In this document: positions 62,910-64,000 of the stretch, piece after piece
Numbering within the stretch: position 1 is the first letter of the stretch
Layout of the letters: the number at the start of each line of letters is the position of its first letter
From: Noviherbaspirillum sp. L7-7A
GTDB taxonomy: Bacteria; Pseudomonadota; Gammaproteobacteria; Burkholderiales; Burkholderiaceae_D
Reading direction: 5' to 3'
Assembly: GCF_019052805.1 (NCBI RefSeq)
Contig: NZ_JAHQRJ010000001.1
Coordinates: 2,976,001-3,040,000, forward strand
Length of the DNA stretch: 64,000 bases
Notes under the pieces: generated by a model
Databases searched by the model: none
What the model saw: only the letters and a program-made list of their open reading frames with translations
What the model was told of the DNA's origin: nothing
Translations under genes and position numbers: made by a program

Positions 62910-64000
62910 ATGGAGCATGCAGGCGCCAGGACCCTGGATCACTGGTACGCGAATCGCGAATTACCCTTTCCGACCAACTTGCGCAGGCTGGCGGTCATCG
63001 CCCCGGACACCTCGCCCGGGCTGGCCGCGCTGCGCCAGCGTCTGAGCCTGCGTGCCACCCATCCGCTGCGCTGCGACCACTATGCCGCCGGCTTCAATCA
63101 GGCTGGCAGCGCTTCCCTGGAGCAGGCGTTCGAACAGATCCGCCTGCAGCATGGCATCGAGCCTTACGACCTGGTCCTGCTGCTCGACGGCAGCGCCGAC
63201 GCATTGGGCATTGCCGAGTCCAATGGCGTCATTCCCGGCCAGGTCAGCCGCACGCCGGCGCCGGTCTGGACCGCCATCGGCGAGGACGATGCCAATACCG
63301 AACTGGGCGATGTGGCTAACCGCGTGTTTTCCAGCGTGTCGGCGCTGATCGAGGCGCTGCCGCTGGCGGTGACAGCACAACCGGACATCGCGCGGTCGTC
63401 AACGGCTGCCAACGACAACGCTACCGCCAGGCAGCCGGCGGCCGAGGCCAACACGCCAAACGTGATGCACCTGCCAGTGCTTGCCAACACTGGCCCGGCC
63501 ATGCCGGCGACAGCCACAGGCACCCATCCGCTGGTCCTGTGCGCGGCCGGCGCGGTGATCCTGGCCAGCTTCACCGCCATTGCGGCCATGCTGGGATGGT
63601 TGCCGAATCAAAAACAGGTTGCGGTCGCCACACCGACGCACGCCGTTGCCGTCACCGCGCCAACGCCGGCGGCCACGCCGGTCGCGCTGCCGGCATCGCC
63701 AGGTCCGGCACCGGGCACGGCGCCAGCGCCGGCGCTCGCCGTGCCTTCAGAGCCGGCGCCCGAACCGGCTGCAGCGCCGGCCAGTCCGCAAACCCGTGGC
63801 AATGACGAGCCGGACGGCGCGCCGCTGGGCGCGGTGGCAGCGCTCGGCGCGGCCGGGCTGGCCGCAGCGCCTCGCAAAGTGGAAAGTTCTCCCGCAACAA
63901 AACCCAGGCGGCCGGCGCGGCGCACGACGCGTCCGGCGCCGGCACAGGAAGCGCCGCGCCAGGTCGGCAGCAATGAGGTGCCGGTCGTGGAATTCGTCGG
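62910..64000 (+). CDS. Membrane-anchored, degenerate exonuclease VII large subunit-like protein (3' end beyond window)
   Basis: An ATG at 62910 opens 363 codons with no stop before the window ends. AAGGACAGTC precedes it. Residues about 17-150 resemble the central XseA domain: LPFPTNLRRLAVIAPDTSPG, YDLVLLLDGSADALG and APVWTAIGEDDANTELGDVA match the XseA order LPFPxxxRxxAVI / DVxxxxRGGGS / PVxxGIGHExDxTxxDxVA. The RGGGS loop and the GIGHE-D residues are not kept, so nuclease activity is doubtful. A single helix follows (PLVLCAAGAVILASFTAIAA, about 207-230), then a Pro/Ala tail and a basic segment (KPRRPARRTTRPAP). True XseA is soluble and pairs with XseB; this one is not. Family assignment is by eye only. 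Confidence 0.6.
   Translation, partial: MEHAGARTLDHWYANRELPFPTNLRRLAVIAPDTSPGLAALRQRLSLRATHPLRCDHYAAGFNQAGSASLEQAFEQIRLQHGIEPYDLVLLLDGSADALGIAESNGVIPGQVSRTPAPVWTAIGEDDANTELGDVANRVFSSVSALIEALPLAVTAQPDIARSSTAANDNATARQPAAEANTPNVMHLPVLANTGPAMPATATGTHPLVLCAAGAVILASFTAIAAMLGWLPNQKQVAVATPTHAVAVTAPTPAATPVALPASPGPAPGTAPAPALAVPSEPAPEPAAAPASPQTRGNDEPDGAPLGAVAALGAAGLAAAPRKVESSPATKPRRPARRTTRPAPAQEAPRQVGSNEVPVVEFV

Noticed and set aside
1-64000. tRNA, rRNA, CRISPR array or prophage
   Set aside because: No T-loop/acceptor pattern, evenly spaced repeats, integrase or phage structural gene was seen.

Overview
The window is GC-rich chromosomal DNA with dense genes. It looks like a betaproteobacterium of the Oxalobacteraceae/Burkholderiales type (Noviherbaspirillum or Massilia-like). 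The reasons are a PhaM-type PHA-granule protein, a proteobacterial GshA, paired DUF3108 proteins, ESPR-type adhesin signal peptides and many CHASE/PAS hybrid kinases. This is inferred from gene content; no rRNA is present to confirm it. I found no tRNA, rRNA, CRISPR array, prophage or complete insertion sequence.

Layout. 1-5.2 kb: a truncated ferritin-like protein, a periplasmic glutathione peroxidase, an orphan PstS with a convincing Pho box, an unknown 120-aa protein, a CYTH-CHAD protein and a small ribbon-helix-helix-like protein with a palindrome in its promoter region. 5.2-16.7 kb: a signalling block. Two large hybrid histidine kinases flank a DEDDy 3'-5' exonuclease, and all three genes overlap by 1-4 bases. 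A third hybrid kinase follows on the other strand. 16.7-25.4 kb: PhaM, a palindromic MITE-like element, an ABC-transporter binding protein, a DUF3108-DUF3108-queC operon, a collagen-like lipoprotein, a host-attachment-type protein, a DUF418 membrane protein, DedA and DUF378. 25.4-33 kb: a fourth hybrid kinase, a Crp/Fnr-type regulator, gshA, an AI-2E-type permease and pssA.

33-54.1 kb: two tandem two-partner secretion loci on the minus strand, each a TpsB transporter gene directly upstream of a giant TpsA adhesin gene (2914 and 2795 residues). They appear to be an old duplication. Neither adhesin ends in a recognisable contact-dependent-inhibition toxin.

54.2-64 kb: a 7TM-PAS-GGDEF-EAL protein with a 25-bp palindrome just upstream, a FeeM-like N-acyl amino acid synthase with its own AT-rich promoter and operator, dctA with a strong intrinsic terminator, and an apparent operon of manganese catalase and mntH. 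At the end of the window lies an unusual open gene: a degenerate exonuclease VII large-subunit-like domain, one membrane helix and a long Ala/Pro tail.

The common theme is surface and envelope signalling (four hybrid kinases, c-di-GMP turnover, giant adhesins, acyl-amino acid production) beside redox and manganese defence (glutathione peroxidase, GshA, Mn catalase, MntH). The least conventional candidates are the kinase-exonuclease-kinase operon and the membrane-anchored XseA-like protein.
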